Assembly (NCBI GenBank): GCA_001936135.1
Contig: CP012816.1
Span: 2,173,501 to 2,237,500, forward strand
DNA from: Saccharomycopsis fibuligera x Saccharomycopsis cf. fibuligera
Lineage: Eukaryota > Ascomycota > Saccharomycetes > Ascoideales > Saccharomycopsidaceae
DNA: 64,000 bases
Reading direction: 5' to 3'
Shown here piece after piece: positions 37,725-49,418 of this stretch. Both the position numbers and the translations under genes were made by a program. Under the pieces are notes generated by a model. That model made no database searches, was not told where the DNA came from, and saw nothing but the letters and a program-made list of their open reading frames with translations. Position 1 is the first letter of the stretch; each line of letters begins with the position of its first letter.

Positions 37725-38162
37725 ATGGGAAACTGCTTCAGTGGCCAGTCGGGCGTCCCCACCGAGAAGAACAAGTCTGCAAACGCCACCGCAAACACAG
37801 CGCCAGCGCCAGCACCAGCGCCAGCAGCACCAGCAGGCAAAAGGACATCTAGAACCCGCACCAAGGGAAATACTCTAGCTCTCGCCAACAGGACAAACAC
37901 AGCCGGCGAGAAGAGCGATCCCAAAGCGGCAGCAGCAATGGCGGCCGAGGTGAGTATCCCGCAAACACGATCCGGCAAACACGATCCGGCACCATACTAA
38001 CAGCTTTCACAGGCCCGGCTTCAGAGCCAGAGGGCAAAGGACAACGGACAGTTGGCCAAACAGCTACGGCAACAGAGAGGCAAGTCGATGCAGCAGGTGA
38101 GAAAAGAGACGGCGCAGCAGTCGCTCAAGCAGAGGCAGGCAGAGCAGTTGGTGTACGATTAG
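37725..38162 (+). CDS. YGL108C-like myristoylated membrane-anchored protein, one intron
   Basis: Exon 1 is 37725-37949 (75 codons). The intron is 37950-38012 (63 nt) with donor GTGAGT, branch TACTAAC at 37994-38000 and acceptor ACAG. Exon 2 is 38013-38162. The 124-residue product starts MGNCFSGQSG: Gly2 for N-myristoylation and Cys4 for palmitoylation. It then has an Ala/Pro-rich repeat, and ends with a basic, glutamine-rich helix (ARLQSQRAKDNGQLAKQL) and LVYD. Saccharomyces YGL108C has the same plan: MGLCGS start, AARLAAEKRF-type helix, MIYD end. Its function is unknown. The branch and both splice sites are strong, and the protein end is conserved only after splicing. Confidence 0.85.
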
Positions 38163-38291
38163 GCTCCTAGCGATGTATAGAATTGGCGATAGACGATTAT
38201 TGTAACAGCGATTGGGGGAGTAGCGCCAGCAGCGCCAGCAGCGCCAGCAGCGGCGACATCGGCGGCATCATCTTACGGGAGTGAGAATTCT

Positions 38292-38303
38292 GGTCACGTG
38301 ACC
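38292..38303. promoter_or_regulatory. Perfect E-box palindrome GGTCACGTGACC
   Basis: A 12-bp perfect palindrome around CACGTG, flanked as TCACGTGA, the preferred site of Cbf1-type bHLH factors. It lies 142-153 bp upstream of the phosphatase ATG and 130 bp after the preceding stop, so it most likely serves the downstream gene. Confidence 0.55.
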
Positions 38304-38444
38304 TCAGTGCCAGTGCGCGTGCGAGTGCAAGTGTCGAAACAAGAACTCTGGCAACTAATATCACCAACCCGATATAGACGCCGGACTTCTCCAGCAGGGC
38401 ACCAGTACACACCGACCCGCCATCATCACCAGCACCACCACCCA

Positions 38445-41400
38445 ATGCGCATCTTCTACAAGGAAAACCCCAGGGCCCTTGTTCTTGTGTCCCGCTCCCA
38501 CGCTTTGCTATTTCGCGTCGCTCAAAGCGCCACCGGCAAACCGCGCTGCATCGCCGAGCTTGCCCTAGCTGCCAAAATCAACCAGAGCCACCTCCGCAAA
38601 CTTTCGCACTCGGAAATCCATGGTTTCATCGGCTTGATTGAAGTCAACAACTTGATATTCCTAGTCACAATCACTGGCACTGTGCCAGTGGCCCAGCCCA
38701 TCGCCAACCAGTCTGTCAACCGTATTCTCAATGTCGACTTTTTCTGCTTGAACAGCAACCGCTACGACGACTTGAACCTATCGTCGCTGTTGGTGAATTC
38801 GACCACAAACACCAATCCGAATATCGCCAATGCTCAGCTGCAAACGCCCTCTCAGAGCCCTCTTGACGATTTGACCACCGACCCCGCCATCATCGAGCAT
38901 CCTTGCAACGGGCTCAGAAAGCTTCTTAACGATGGGTCCTTCTACTACTCTACGAACTTTGATCTCACAACCCGCTTGCAGGATCGCGGCATCGCTGATA
39001 ATTCGCTTTCCATCGACACTTACAAGCACGAATACATGTGGAACCACTTCATGATGAACGAAATGATCCAATTCAGAAACAATGCGTCTCCGGAAAACAA
39101 AAAACAGCTAGACGTCAATGGGTTTTTGACCACGGTGATCAGAGGCTTTGCTAAAACCGTACCGGTACAAGTTGCAAACCACAATGCTCTGCTCTCAATC
39201 GTTTCTCGCCAGTCTTGGAAAAGAGCAGGCACACGCTACAACGCTAGAGGTATTGACGATGATGGCAACGTTGCAAACTTTGTCGAAACCGAAATTATTT
39301 TGCATGTGCCAAAGCAAATAGTTTGCTCGTTTGTGGAAATTCGTGGTTCCATTCCAGTGTTTTGGGAACAAGATTCCTCTCAGTTGTCGCTTTCGACTCC
39401 CAAAGTGCAAATCACTAGGTCCAAAGAAGCCACTCATCCTGTTTTTCTTAAGCACTGGTCAAATTTGATTGATAACTACCACACTGTCCACGTTGTCAAC
39501 TTGCTATCCAAAAAATCATCGGAAATCGAGTTGTCCAAGAGATATAAGGATCATATCGTAGATGCTCAACAATCACAAGCTGCTAACAATAGTGTCACAA
39601 AGGACAACACATTACTCACAGAGTTTGACTTTCACCAGCAAACAAAAGGCGGAAACTACGCTCTGGCTAATCGCATCCTCAACTATTTGAATGACTCAGT
39701 GGAAAAATTTGACTACTATTCATACTCATACCAAGAAAACAAGGTGATGACTACCCAACAAGGTGTATTTAGAACGAACTGTTTAGACTGCTTGGATCGC
39801 ACAAACTTGTCCCAGCAAGTTATTGCTTCCAGTATTTTGAGTCTCATATTGGATGACTACAACTTGGCCTCTCCAGGCGCTGGTCCTGGTGCTGGCCCTT
39901 CATCAATGAACCAACTCTTACTGCTTCATAACGCATTATGGGCTGACAACGGTGACCAAATTTCCCAAATATATACTGGAACCAATGCACTCAAATCCTC
40001 CTTTTCTAGATCCGGTAAAATGACCCTTGGTCTTTTCCTATCTGATGCCACAAAATCAGTTACTAGAATGTATCAAAACAATTTTGTCGACAAGAGCAAG
40101 CAAATCACCATTGACACGCTACTTGGCCGCATCCCCGGTCAAAATCCTGTAATTTTATTTGATCCAATCAACGAATCTGTGGAATTGTCCTTAAAGCAAC
40201 AGGAATCAAAGTTTACCCATGAATCAGTTAGATCCATATTTGCCGGTACGTTCAACTTAAATGGGTTAAGCTTAACCAATACGCCAAACAGTCGCGGTGA
40301 TTATGAGTCCCTAGTGGATTGGTTAATGCCAGACAGCAACTCATTTTTCTACTCTGATCAGCCAGACGTATATGTTCTTGGGTTTCAAGAAGTGGTTGAG
40401 TTGAACGCTTCAAATATCTTAAATTCAGATTACAGTCGCAGTTCCATATGGCAAAAGGCCATCAATAATTTACTTAACTCAATAGTTCAAGACAGCGGCG
40501 TCACTTACACATTAATCCGTGCAGAACAAATGACTTCATTATTGATTTTGTTTTTTGCTAAATCTAGCATTGCTGAACAAATTACCATGGTGGAAGGATA
40601 CACTAAAAAGACAGGCTTAGGCGGAATAACCGGAAATAAGGGTGCTATTGCCATCCGGTTCAATATTGGGGCTACTAGTTATTGTGTGGTCAACAGTCAT
40701 TTGGCCTCGGGAAATACCGCAGTAGTGGAACGTAATAATGATTATAGTGCTATTGCTAATGGCGTGTATTTTTCCCGCGGCGGGAAAATATTCAATCATG
40801 AAAATGTCATTTGGCTTGGTGATTTGAATTACCGGGTGAATTTGCCAAATGACCAAGTTAGACAAGAATTGGCACTGCTGGCTAACGATCAGCGTCTTAG
40901 TCGGTTACTAGCTTACGATCAACTACTTATGGAAATTCATGCAAAAAATGCATTCAAAAATTTTGAAGAATCTGAAATTACATTCAAGCCAACTTACAAG
41001 TTCGATAATTACACCAATAATTACGACTCGTCGGAAAAACAGCGTACTCCATCATGGACTGATCGTATCCTTTTCAAAGGCCGGTCATTATCACCATTAG
41101 GATATGATTCCTGTCCAGGAGTATTGTTTTCTGACCATAAACCTGTTTATTGTCTTTTTGAAACTAATGTTAAATTTGTCAATGAGAAAATCAAGAATGA
41201 AATGAAACTGAAATTGTACGCTAAATACAAGGAAAAATTTATGGGCAATGGCGCAGGCAATGAGGGTGTTTCGTTAGTGGAAGTAGTCAATGGTAAAGCA
41301 AAAGATTATTTGGTTCATAGTGGAGTGCCTTCAAGACCTCCAAGAAGAGCTAACACCATCAGTGGGGGTGGTAGCGGTACCAGCATAAGTAATAGCAGTA

Positions 41401-42458
41401 GTAGTGGTAACTTGATTGATTTTGATTTTGGATCCTCTTCAACAACAGCAGGAGCACCACCAGCAAAATCACATACATTTATGAATACCACTAGTAGCAA
41501 AAACTCAAGTGATAATAGCAATTTAGGCATTGATTTATTATCTCTTGCTGATAAAAACTCAGACGCACCACCGCCACCATTACCAAGAAGACAACCAACT
41601 GCGACATCACCATCATTAGCTTCGCCATCCATTGCTTCAACTAATAGCGTCAGCAATGTTATCAAGAGCCCAAGTGCCCATTCTAGTATCCCACCACCAG
41701 TACCAGCTGCTAGAAAAGCCCCACTTCACAGTGCTTCTCAGACATCTCAATCTCGTACGCTGACCAAGACATCTGCATCTGCTACAGAAACCGCAATAGC
41801 ATATGACCCACCAACAACAGCTGCTGCAACTCCTCCGCCAGGCTTCTCTATGTCAATTCTCCAGCCAAAAAACAAAGCCAGTCCTAACTCCACCGGAAAC
41901 AATACTACAAATATTAGCACTAATACCAGCAGCACTGTTGGGATTGGAAACTATGTCAGAAAACCGCCACAGACATTGGCTTCAATGGCTCAACAATTGG
42001 AACTCGATAAGCAAAAGCAGTCAGCCATCATTAATAATGGCTTTAATGGTTTTAATGCTAATTTCACCAGCGACAGTACCGGTAATGGCTCTTCAGCGTC
42101 CTTGGGTAGATCTCCATCAATAGCCCAACCACCGTCATTTGGTGCTAACATAAGTGGCACAAATACAGGTAACAGTACCACTAGTACCACCAGCACCACC
42201 AGCAACCATAATAATATTGGAAATCATCCACCGGGATATTCAGGTTCTTCAATTTTGCTTCCTGTTTCCAAGAGCAAAACCGGCCTAACTACCAGCAACT
42301 CTAGCAACAATAATAACGCTACAAACAATGCTAGCACTGCAAGTATAAGTACAGCTGCAACTTCATCAATAACGGGGGTCAAGAAAGGACCACCACCGAT
42401 TGTACCTAAAAAGCCAAAGAACTTGGGCCATGGGGGTAATGGTAGTGGTGCAAAATAG
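38445..42458 (+). CDS. INP52: Synaptojanin-like polyphosphoinositide phosphatase (Inp52/Inp53 type)
   Basis: Translation is set to the ATG at 38445 (MRIFYKENPRALVLVSR), since the frame upstream begins with GTG. The 1337-residue protein has an N-terminal Sac1 domain whose CX5R motif is intact (NCLDCLDRTN, Cys446-Arg452). An inositol polyphosphate 5-phosphatase domain follows, with GDLNYRVN (from 792), PSWTDRIL (from 869) and SDHKPVY (from 896). The tail beyond about 960 is Ser/Asn-rich with SH3-type proline motifs (PSRPPRR, PPPPLPRR, PPPVPAARK, PPPIVPKKPK). The enzyme clears PI(4,5)P2 and other phosphoinositides at endocytic actin patches. The active Sac1 motif separates it from Inp51, whose Sac1 domain is degenerate in Saccharomyces. 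Which of the CTG-clade paralogues it is remains open. Confidence 0.88.
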   Translation: MRIFYKENPRALVLVSRSHALLFRVAQSATGKPRCIAELALAAKINQSHLRKLSHSEIHGFIGLIEVNNLIFLVTITGTVPVAQPIANQSVNRILNVDFFCLNSNRYDDLNLSSLLVNSTTNTNPNIANAQLQTPSQSPLDDLTTDPAIIEHPCNGLRKLLNDGSFYYSTNFDLTTRLQDRGIADNSLSIDTYKHEYMWNHFMMNEMIQFRNNASPENKKQLDVNGFLTTVIRGFAKTVPVQVANHNALLSIVSRQSWKRAGTRYNARGIDDDGNVANFVETEIILHVPKQIVCSFVEIRGSIPVFWEQDSSQLSLSTPKVQITRSKEATHPVFLKHWSNLIDNYHTVHVVNLLSKKSSEIELSKRYKDHIVDAQQSQAANNSVTKDNTLLTEFDFHQQTKGGNYALANRILNYLNDSVEKFDYYSYSYQENKVMTTQQGVFRTNCLDCLDRTNLSQQVIASSILSLILDDYNLASPGAGPGAGPSSMNQLLLLHNALWADNGDQISQIYTGTNALKSSFSRSGKMTLGLFLSDATKSVTRMYQNNFVDKSKQITIDTLLGRIPGQNPVILFDPINESVELSLKQQESKFTHESVRSIFAGTFNLNGLSLTNTPNSRGDYESLVDWLMPDSNSFFYSDQPDVYVLGFQEVVELNASNILNSDYSRSSIWQKAINNLLNSIVQDSGVTYTLIRAEQMTSLLILFFAKSSIAEQITMVEGYTKKTGLGGITGNKGAIAIRFNIGATSYCVVNSHLASGNTAVVERNNDYSAIANGVYFSRGGKIFNHENVIWLGDLNYRVNLPNDQVRQELALLANDQRLSRLLAYDQLLMEIHAKNAFKNFEESEITFKPTYKFDNYTNNYDSSEKQRTPSWTDRILFKGRSLSPLGYDSCPGVLFSDHKPVYCLFETNVKFVNEKIKNEMKLKLYAKYKEKFMGNGAGNEGVSLVEVVNGKAKDYLVHSGVPSRPPRRANTISGGGSGTSISNSSSSGNLIDFDFGSSSTTAGAPPAKSHTFMNTTSSKNSSDNSNLGIDLLSLADKNSDAPPPPLPRRQPTATSPSLASPSIASTNSVSNVIKSPSAHSSIPPPVPAARKAPLHSASQTSQSRTLTKTSASATETAIAYDPPTTAAATPPPGFSMSILQPKNKASPNSTGNNTTNISTNTSSTVGIGNYVRKPPQTLASMAQQLELDKQKQSAIINNGFNGFNANFTSDSTGNGSSASLGRSPSIAQPPSFGANISGTNTGNSTTSTTSTTSNHNNIGNHPPGYSGSSILLPVSKSKTGLTTSNSSNNNNATNNASTASISTAATSSITGVKKGPPPIVPKKPKNLGHGGNGSGAK

Positions 42459-42875
42459 AAGCTGAATACTGCAGACGAAATTTTTGAAAACTTTAAGGAG
42501 AGGTTCTGCAAAAGAAACCTGTGTGCAGATTGCGTGTGGTTGGAATTCTTTTTATGATACATATATATCTGCTTTTTTTGCAGATCAAGTTGGGTCGCTC
42601 TATTCCAAGGCGGATGAAGTAACATAATTAAAAGAATGCAAAAAGTGACAATCTAGCACGTAAGTTTTACAATCTAGTACATTAGTATAGAAGGTAGCAA
42701 AATCAAAAACGCATTCTCTATAAAGCCAAACGAACCATATTTTTTCTTTTTGGTTATTTTCTTTTTTTTTCAAAAACCGTAATTATTCGGTTTCACCCAT
42801 ATAATTTTTTTTATTAACTTTTTCATTATTTAACAATACATATAGTACAATCTGCATATTTACTGTTTACTCATA

Positions 42876-42879
<4 letters not shown>

Positions 42880-42913
<34 letters not shown>
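42880..42913. repeat. Poly(T) tract, 34 nt
   Basis: Uninterrupted T run in the 3' flank of the phosphatase gene. Confidence 0.9.
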
Positions 42914-43357
42914 CTTTAATTAAAACAATTTTCAACTTTAGTCTTTTTAAGAAGTACTATTTTCTTTTGTTACTGTTTGGATACACATCTCAACTTTAAC
43001 ATGTTTAACGTTTCTGTTTATGCTATAATTTATATTCCTTTCTTATGTGTTTTACGCAGGCGTGTACCCTTACGTCATCTAATGATTTACCGAGTGATAA
43101 AATTGGTTGTTGGTTGTATGGAGAGAGATTAAGTTTAAAATTTGTTAAAAAATTTATTGTTAAGCGCTGTCATTGTTGAGCTTTGAATAAAACTGATACA
43201 GGTATGCATTTGTACATTTTCTAGCTTTTTTACAAGATTTAAATTGCATGCTAAAAAGGAAAAATGACAGAAACTAGAGCAGGATGATGAAAAGATATAA
43301 TGTTGAAAGTAACAGAAACTTCCGAGTGTGCCTGATTTTTTAATACAGAAATAATGT

Positions 43358-43363
<6 letters not shown>

Positions 43364-43388
<25 letters not shown>

Positions 43389-43391
43389 AAA
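43364..43391. repeat. Poly(A) tract, 28 nt
   Basis: Uninterrupted A run about 60 bp beyond the SCC2 stop; on the SCC2 transcript strand it reads as U28. Confidence 0.9.
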
Positions 43392-43453
43392 CGAACAGAC
43401 AAAATATTGTATAAAATAGAATAGAAGTTTATGCAAAAATAGATACTGGAAAT

Positions 43454-46400
43454 TTAGGTTATTGGGCCATCCTCATCATCGTAATCCAGCGATTCAGAGG
43501 CAGAGACAGGCATTGTAACCTTTGAAATCAACTCAATGTCATCGTCGTCACCAGAAGCAGTGGTACTAGTACCTGAACTAGCATAAGCAGTATCGCTTTC
43601 GCTATGTTCCGGAGTCACAATCAAGTAATCGTTAAAGAAATCACTAATAATCTCGTCACAGATAGCAAAGTTATTATTGAGTTTGGACTCGCTCAAGTAG
43701 CTGATATTCAATTTAAGATCTGGAAAAAGATTTTTTCCCGAAGTCTTCAAATAGTTTTCCACCCTCGAAGGGTTAAATTCTATAATTTGGTGAGGTTTGA
43801 TATTGTAACATTTGCAAACAAATTTTTTATACTTGAGTAAAATATGCAAGCTATGGGATAAAAATGCAATTTTTTGCCTTTCTTTGTTAATATAGTTTTC
43901 TGACTTTTGATTGTCATGAAGTGCGTCGTATTCAACTTGCAATGCCAGCCCCTCAGTTGATAAAATCCGGTCAATATATTGACAAATGATATAGTACTCT
44001 TCCAAAGTTGATAGTGTGGTATGTGACAAATGTGTCACCATAAATTGAACGTAAGAAGCATACTTTTTAGATTCAGCATAGGAGCATTTTTTCACATTCA
44101 AATTTATTATAGATTTCCCTAAAGATACCCAAAATTTTCTTTTCGAAGCTCTCGAAGAACAAATTATTTGATAGAATGCTCTGAAATATTCTGAGTTTAA
44201 AAATAGTGGTTTCATTTGCTGCGCAGCTCTGCTCGCAGCAATCTTCAAACCTTCAACGTATCGCGATTCTATCAAGGTTTCGTGCTTATCATGAAGTTCT
44301 TTATGAAGGTAAGTGGCAATTTCACGAATCCTTTTTGATGGCACAAATTCAAGAGCCACAACTGTAGTGATGCAAAGACGTGGGTTGGCAAAACCTTGTT
44401 TCACTGAAGCTTCCAAGAATTTAATGAAAACATATGCTAAAGCAGTTTTCTCTACAGAACAAAGATTCAACACTTTTTCAAGATACCTGTGAACCAAAGA
44501 TGCACATATGCCATCATTTTCTTTGGAGTTGGAATACGTGCCATGAAAAACATTGACATCAAGTTTAGTATTAGTGGTGGCAGACATACCGAGCCCCGCT
44601 CTCTTGATGGAAGCTTTTTCTTCTTGGATAAGGAAATTTGTAAGTTCTTGAACAATGATTTCTTTCACATCAATATTCAGAGCATTTGATTTGTTTAACT
44701 CATGATCAAATATTCGCAATACTGATTCAGACATAAATAAATTTGCATGACTGCTGCAAATATATATCAAATTTCTAATAGCAATTTTCTTGATTTGATT
44801 ATTGATTGTGTCCTTGCAAAAAGACATGACATATTTAGCAAGAATACTAGTAACACTTTCATTTTCACGTAAACCTATTTTGGATTGGAAGAAATGATGT
44901 CTACTTTTTTCAAACTCGCAGTGTTTCCCAAATGATCCAATTAAGTACAACAACCGTACAAGTTTTGGGTCAACAAGTTTCACATTATCTTTCATTGCGT
45001 TTTCCACAAAAGGTTTCATCAACTTCAAGCATGAAATACATGCATTAGATATTTTGCTTATATCTTTGTCCATCTCCGATAAGTACCAAATACAAGGAAC
45101 AGCTTCATTCAACTCCCTAACATTAAATTTGGTTAAACGCCTCAACAACGATAGCTGGGACTCCTTCAAGAACTGAGGCCTCAAAGAAGAAGCTTGTGGT
45201 AAAGTATTTCTAAAAATTTGCAACGTATAATAACAAATAGTGTTACTCGAAGACGTATCATCTGTCAAATAAGGCAGTAATAATATCAACTGATCTTGTG
45301 AAACCAACTTACCGTCACATTTTGTAAGAACAGAAAGCAAGCCAATAAACTTTTCCACTTTTTCACTAATTGCGTCTACCTCTTTACTGATTACCGTATC
45401 ACTGTTCTGGATCACAAAATCGATAAGCTTTTCAACATAGACATACAATATTGCAATAAGTTCATGATGCTGTAGAGCAAAAGTAATCTTCTTTCTATGT
45501 GAAATCCCCTTATTGCCGCTAAACAAAACATATCGCTGAATAAATTCTTCAAACAAATCCCATGCTCTTTCATTCTTGTACATTGTCTCAACAATGATTT
45601 CCACCTTGTCGTTTATTTGAGAACTAATAACGAATTCGTTCTTCACTGGTTTGCTAAGTTCCTTATAAATCGGAACAAACCAAATATCAATCAAAATTTT
45701 CGCAGACAGATCAATAATTGAGCTATCCTCATGATGAAGAATTTTTAATAAATTTTCAATAATTAAGACCTTAAGCTCTGTCTTGTCTGTTTTTTCATAT
45801 ATAGTATTCACGACTTTGAGTACCCTTCTTTGAACCGCAATGGAAGGATCACAAATTCTTTCACATATCACTTTGAAGAAATCTTCAATTAACTGTGGTT
45901 TTGTAGTAATATATTGACACACTAAGTCTATTGCAGCATCTCTCACTAATGGAGACACATCTTCTATTCTATTAGACAAAGTCTTTTTAATTCTTAGGCT
46001 TTGTATAATGGAGGGATCTCTCTTGGAAACAGAAGAAAGATTCTTTATAGCTCTAGTTCTCGATTTAATTTTATTGTGATTTAAAGAGCCGACAACTAGA
46101 TTCAAAAAGGTATCATAAGTATTGAGTAGATTCTGAGACGCCAATAAGTAACTGTAATTGCTTAATGACGCCTCCCCAATATTTTTGATTAATTCAGCAG
46201 TATCTTTTGCTTTGCCCATTGAAAACTTGGGATCCTCAGAAAAAAAAGAAAACTTTTTTTCATTTAGCTCTTCCAAGTATTTGCTATAAAAATCAAACAA
46301 CTTTTTGAAAAGAGCAGACGAAGATATTAGCCGTTTTTCGAGTTTTCTTTGCTCTTTGATGTGGTTAAGTTCTTCCAAATGTTCATCTTCTTCACCAACG

Positions 46401-49065
46401 ATTGAACTTCGATCATGCTCGTTTATGAGTGCAGCATTTTTAGCGAGTAAATCCTGCTTCAATGCTTCAAGCATCTGGAACCATTTGAAAAGAAGAAACC
46501 TAAAATTTGACTCATAAACTTTGTTCTCTTTAGCTAGCTCTTTTACAAAACTCATGCAAAACTCGTAGTGTAAAGTTAACTCAGAAAAATGGGTAACGCT
46601 CATAGATGCTGAAGGAACGAGCGAGCCAAGGTTTTCATTTTCACCATCGGCATACCTGTTTTTCTTTTTTAATGATAATATTTTACAGCCTATCAAACCT
46701 ACCATTTCCAAGGAGAAAGTTTCAACTGCTGAAGAGTATTTTGATGAGCGGAAGACATACATTAAAATACTCATTAATGAATACAACATTGTTTCAGCAC
46801 CTGCCCACTCGGGCAAAACAAGCAAGTTTAACAAGTCTTCAATAAACATTTCCATCAAATTCTTATAGGACGCATCTGGTGTTTCCGACAATTTAGTGAC
46901 CATAAATGAGGCAATTTGATTGCAAATAGTGCTCAAAGACAATTTTTCTGCTTGCAAATGCTTCTGGTATCTTGCTATCTCATTGTACAATGTAGGTTTT
47001 TCTTTAGATGATAGTTTAATTTTTCCTGTTTTCGGATCTGTGATAAAGACACTAGTTTGAAAGGTCTCAGGATAGGATGCTTTGAAGATAAAGCTTTTCC
47101 AAATAGGAAGCGAAAATGAGTAATTCAAAATGTCATATGCTTGTACAAGACGAAGAATGAGAATTGTGAATAATTGAACGTTGATTCCTCTGAAGCTTAA
47201 CTTGAATTGCCTTGCAGTAGCCTTATTGGAGTCTAATTTTTGAACATTAAAGTTGTTTAAAACTTCTTCTAAAATGAAGGTTCTTTGGTTATCATAACTT
47301 TTGAAGATCGAAACAAGAATATCTGTACAGCAACTTTTTAGCGATTCAAAATAAGATGGAGCTATCATTTCAGAAAGGGAAAAATTTGAAATAGAGTCAC
47401 TCTTGTAAGCAAAGATGGTCAAGGTAGACATATACTCAAGCTTAGTGATGAGATATTCGTTCAAAAAGGTTCCTTGAGTTTTAGCAAATTTTGATCCTCC
47501 ATCTTTCAAGCCTATGTACCTATCAACACACTTGAGATCCTGCACAAGCAAATTGAAGATCCCATACACTTGATTTTGCAATAATTGGAATGATTGTGCA
47601 TCAGTACACTCAGAAAACCCACCTTCACTAAACATTGGTATAAAGAGGTCTTCAACTAAGCGCGAAAGAAGTTCAATAGCAGGACTCATGAACTCTTCCA
47701 AATACAAGCTTTTTTCTCGCCTTCCAGAAAGAAATATTAATAATATTACTATAGACGCTCTCAATCCACTTTGAGCAATACGTAAGTTTGAGATCAAATG
47801 TTGAGTAATTTCCGAGCTCATACTCCTCAATACATCACCCCACAGCACGCTTAGGCAGTGGTTTACTAATTCAGCGCATAACGATTCGATTCTGATGAGG
47901 TAGTCGGCGTTAAATATGTTATTGTTATAGGGCTCACTTTCGTGGTCTATAGTCCGAGTGTGTTCATCCGTACCAAAAATTCGCTGGAGACAATCCTGTA
48001 ATCTCTCTAGAATGTCATCATTAACTATAAAGATATCATCGTCTTCCTCGGTTTTGATTTGCGTGTAATATTTTCGTTTGGTTTCTGATGTTAAGCTGCT
48101 ATCATCTATGCCAATTGAATTGACCAAGCCCACAAGGATACGCAAGGACTGAAGTTCAAGTTTTTTTGGCTCAATGTACATTTTCTGAGATGCCCCAATG
48201 ACACTACTGTTTGGCGCTAAAGATTCATCTTCTTTAGTAAGGTCTTCTTGTGACTTCCCATTGCTATCAATCTTCCGCTTCTTTAGCGCCGGCTCAATGT
48301 CGATATTAGCTGCGAAATCATTTAGCTTGATATCAGAATTCAAAGTTGTTCCTGAGAACATATCCACACTACTATCCAGTAATTGTTTCAGGTTGTCAAA
48401 CTCTCCAGCGCTTGAATCTAGTGATTGCTGCTGCTGCTGCTGCTCATCTTCCACAGGCTGCAATATACTATCGAGGATCTCTTGAGACACATATGAATTG
48501 GACTTCATTTCTAGTAACTGATCTTTCTGTACCGTTGGCGCTGACAGACCCTGGCTGGGTATATTCCCCACAGCAAACGGTTCTTTGAAATTTATGTCTG
48601 AGAACACGACAGTATCCTCTTGGAGAACTAGTTCTTTCATGTAGGAGACGATGGGCTCTAAGTAACTGTCTTTAGACGCTAGACTCTCGCGCACTTGATT
48701 CAAAGTTGAAGTCTTTGGGGTATGTTGGATTATCGGGGCAGACTGTAGCTGGAAACTGTATGTTGACGCCAAAGCAGAGACTAGAGAAAAAAGAGGTTAG
48801 TTTTGGTCCATCTCTGGTCTTATGAAGGCAAAATCTGCGATGTTGAGAAATCATGTCAGCGCTTAAGCAGGCTGGCTGTGCAGCATCAGTGTATGCTCTG
48901 CTGAGGAAGCTAACCAATGAAGACGCAACGCGCCTGGCGGCAGTGCATGGAGTGGAGTTACTTACCGTCCTGGGTTGGCACCAAATACTTTAAGGGCGTC
49001 AAGCCCAACGCCTCGCTCAACGACTGTGGGATGCGCTTTGTCTGTGTGTGCTGCCGCTGCTCCAT
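43454..49065 (-). CDS. SCC2: Cohesin loader Scc2 (NIPBL/Mis4 family), one intron
   Basis: The open frame ending at 43454 lacks a good ATG (its first codon at 48772 is TTG). I add a first exon at 49065-48966 (100 nt) starting MEQRQHTQTK and reading SEALGLTPLKYLVPTQD. The intron is 48965-48781 (185 nt) with donor GTAAGT, branch AACTAAC (48802-48796) and acceptor CTCTAG. The joined frame reads PTQDVSALASTY, which parallels Saccharomyces Scc2 LVPKDGLAALV near its start. The product is 1808 residues. The C-terminal half is HEAT-repeat: RTRAIKNLSSVSKRDPSI, VSPLVRDAAIDLVCQYI, CDPSIAVQRRVLKVVNTIY, hallmarks of Scc2. With Scc4 it loads cohesin on chromatin. A small Gln repeat lies near the N-terminus; the C-terminal tail is acidic. 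Confidence 0.9.
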
Positions 49066-49418
49066 AGCTATTTTTCCATGGTTTCTTGGGGGAGAGTAGT
49101 ACACTGGGATCACTGGTATTCTGCGGCTCGAGACGCCCACCATATACAAAAATAGAACGATTTAAGATAAAAAAAAATCAACTGCTCCATCAATTTTCGC
49201 CAGTGCTCTGTAACCAGCACATCGCACCCTTCGTGGTGGTGCCTGATTTATGCGAGCGAGAGGACGCCTGGTCAGCCAGATGGAGACAGAGAGAGAACAA
49301 CAAAAACATTGCGGCGCTCGAATTCCTGTCAAAGCGATAGCGAAGAGAGTCTTCGCGTGGCAGCTGCTTTACTTCATCTCCACTACAATCGCCATAATAC
49401 ACACTCATAGTCACTAGT
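49066..49418. other. Divergent promoter of SCC2 and VHC1
   Basis: 353 bp shared 5' region; no distinct motif found. The SCC2 reading frame stays open upstream of 49065, so an earlier Met at 49149 cannot be excluded. Confidence 0.45.

Larger units (their letters stand above)
42459..43453. other. Convergent intergenic between INP52 and SCC2
   Basis: 995 bp, AT-rich, with a T34 run (42880-42913) and an A28 run (43364-43391) about 450 bp apart. No gene is supported. Confidence 0.55.

Noticed and set aside
37181-37978. A 265-codon minus-strand frame over the octamer array and YGL108C-like exon 1
   Set aside because: Its sequence is dominated by the translated octamer repeat and low complexity. 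The plus-strand gene has splice signals and conserved ends.
33400-39000. GC-rich region as a centromere or as one transferred block
   Set aside because: Yeast centromeres of this clade are usually GC troughs or gene-free repeats. Here genes are normal yeast genes, CTG is avoided as in the host, and GC fades gradually.
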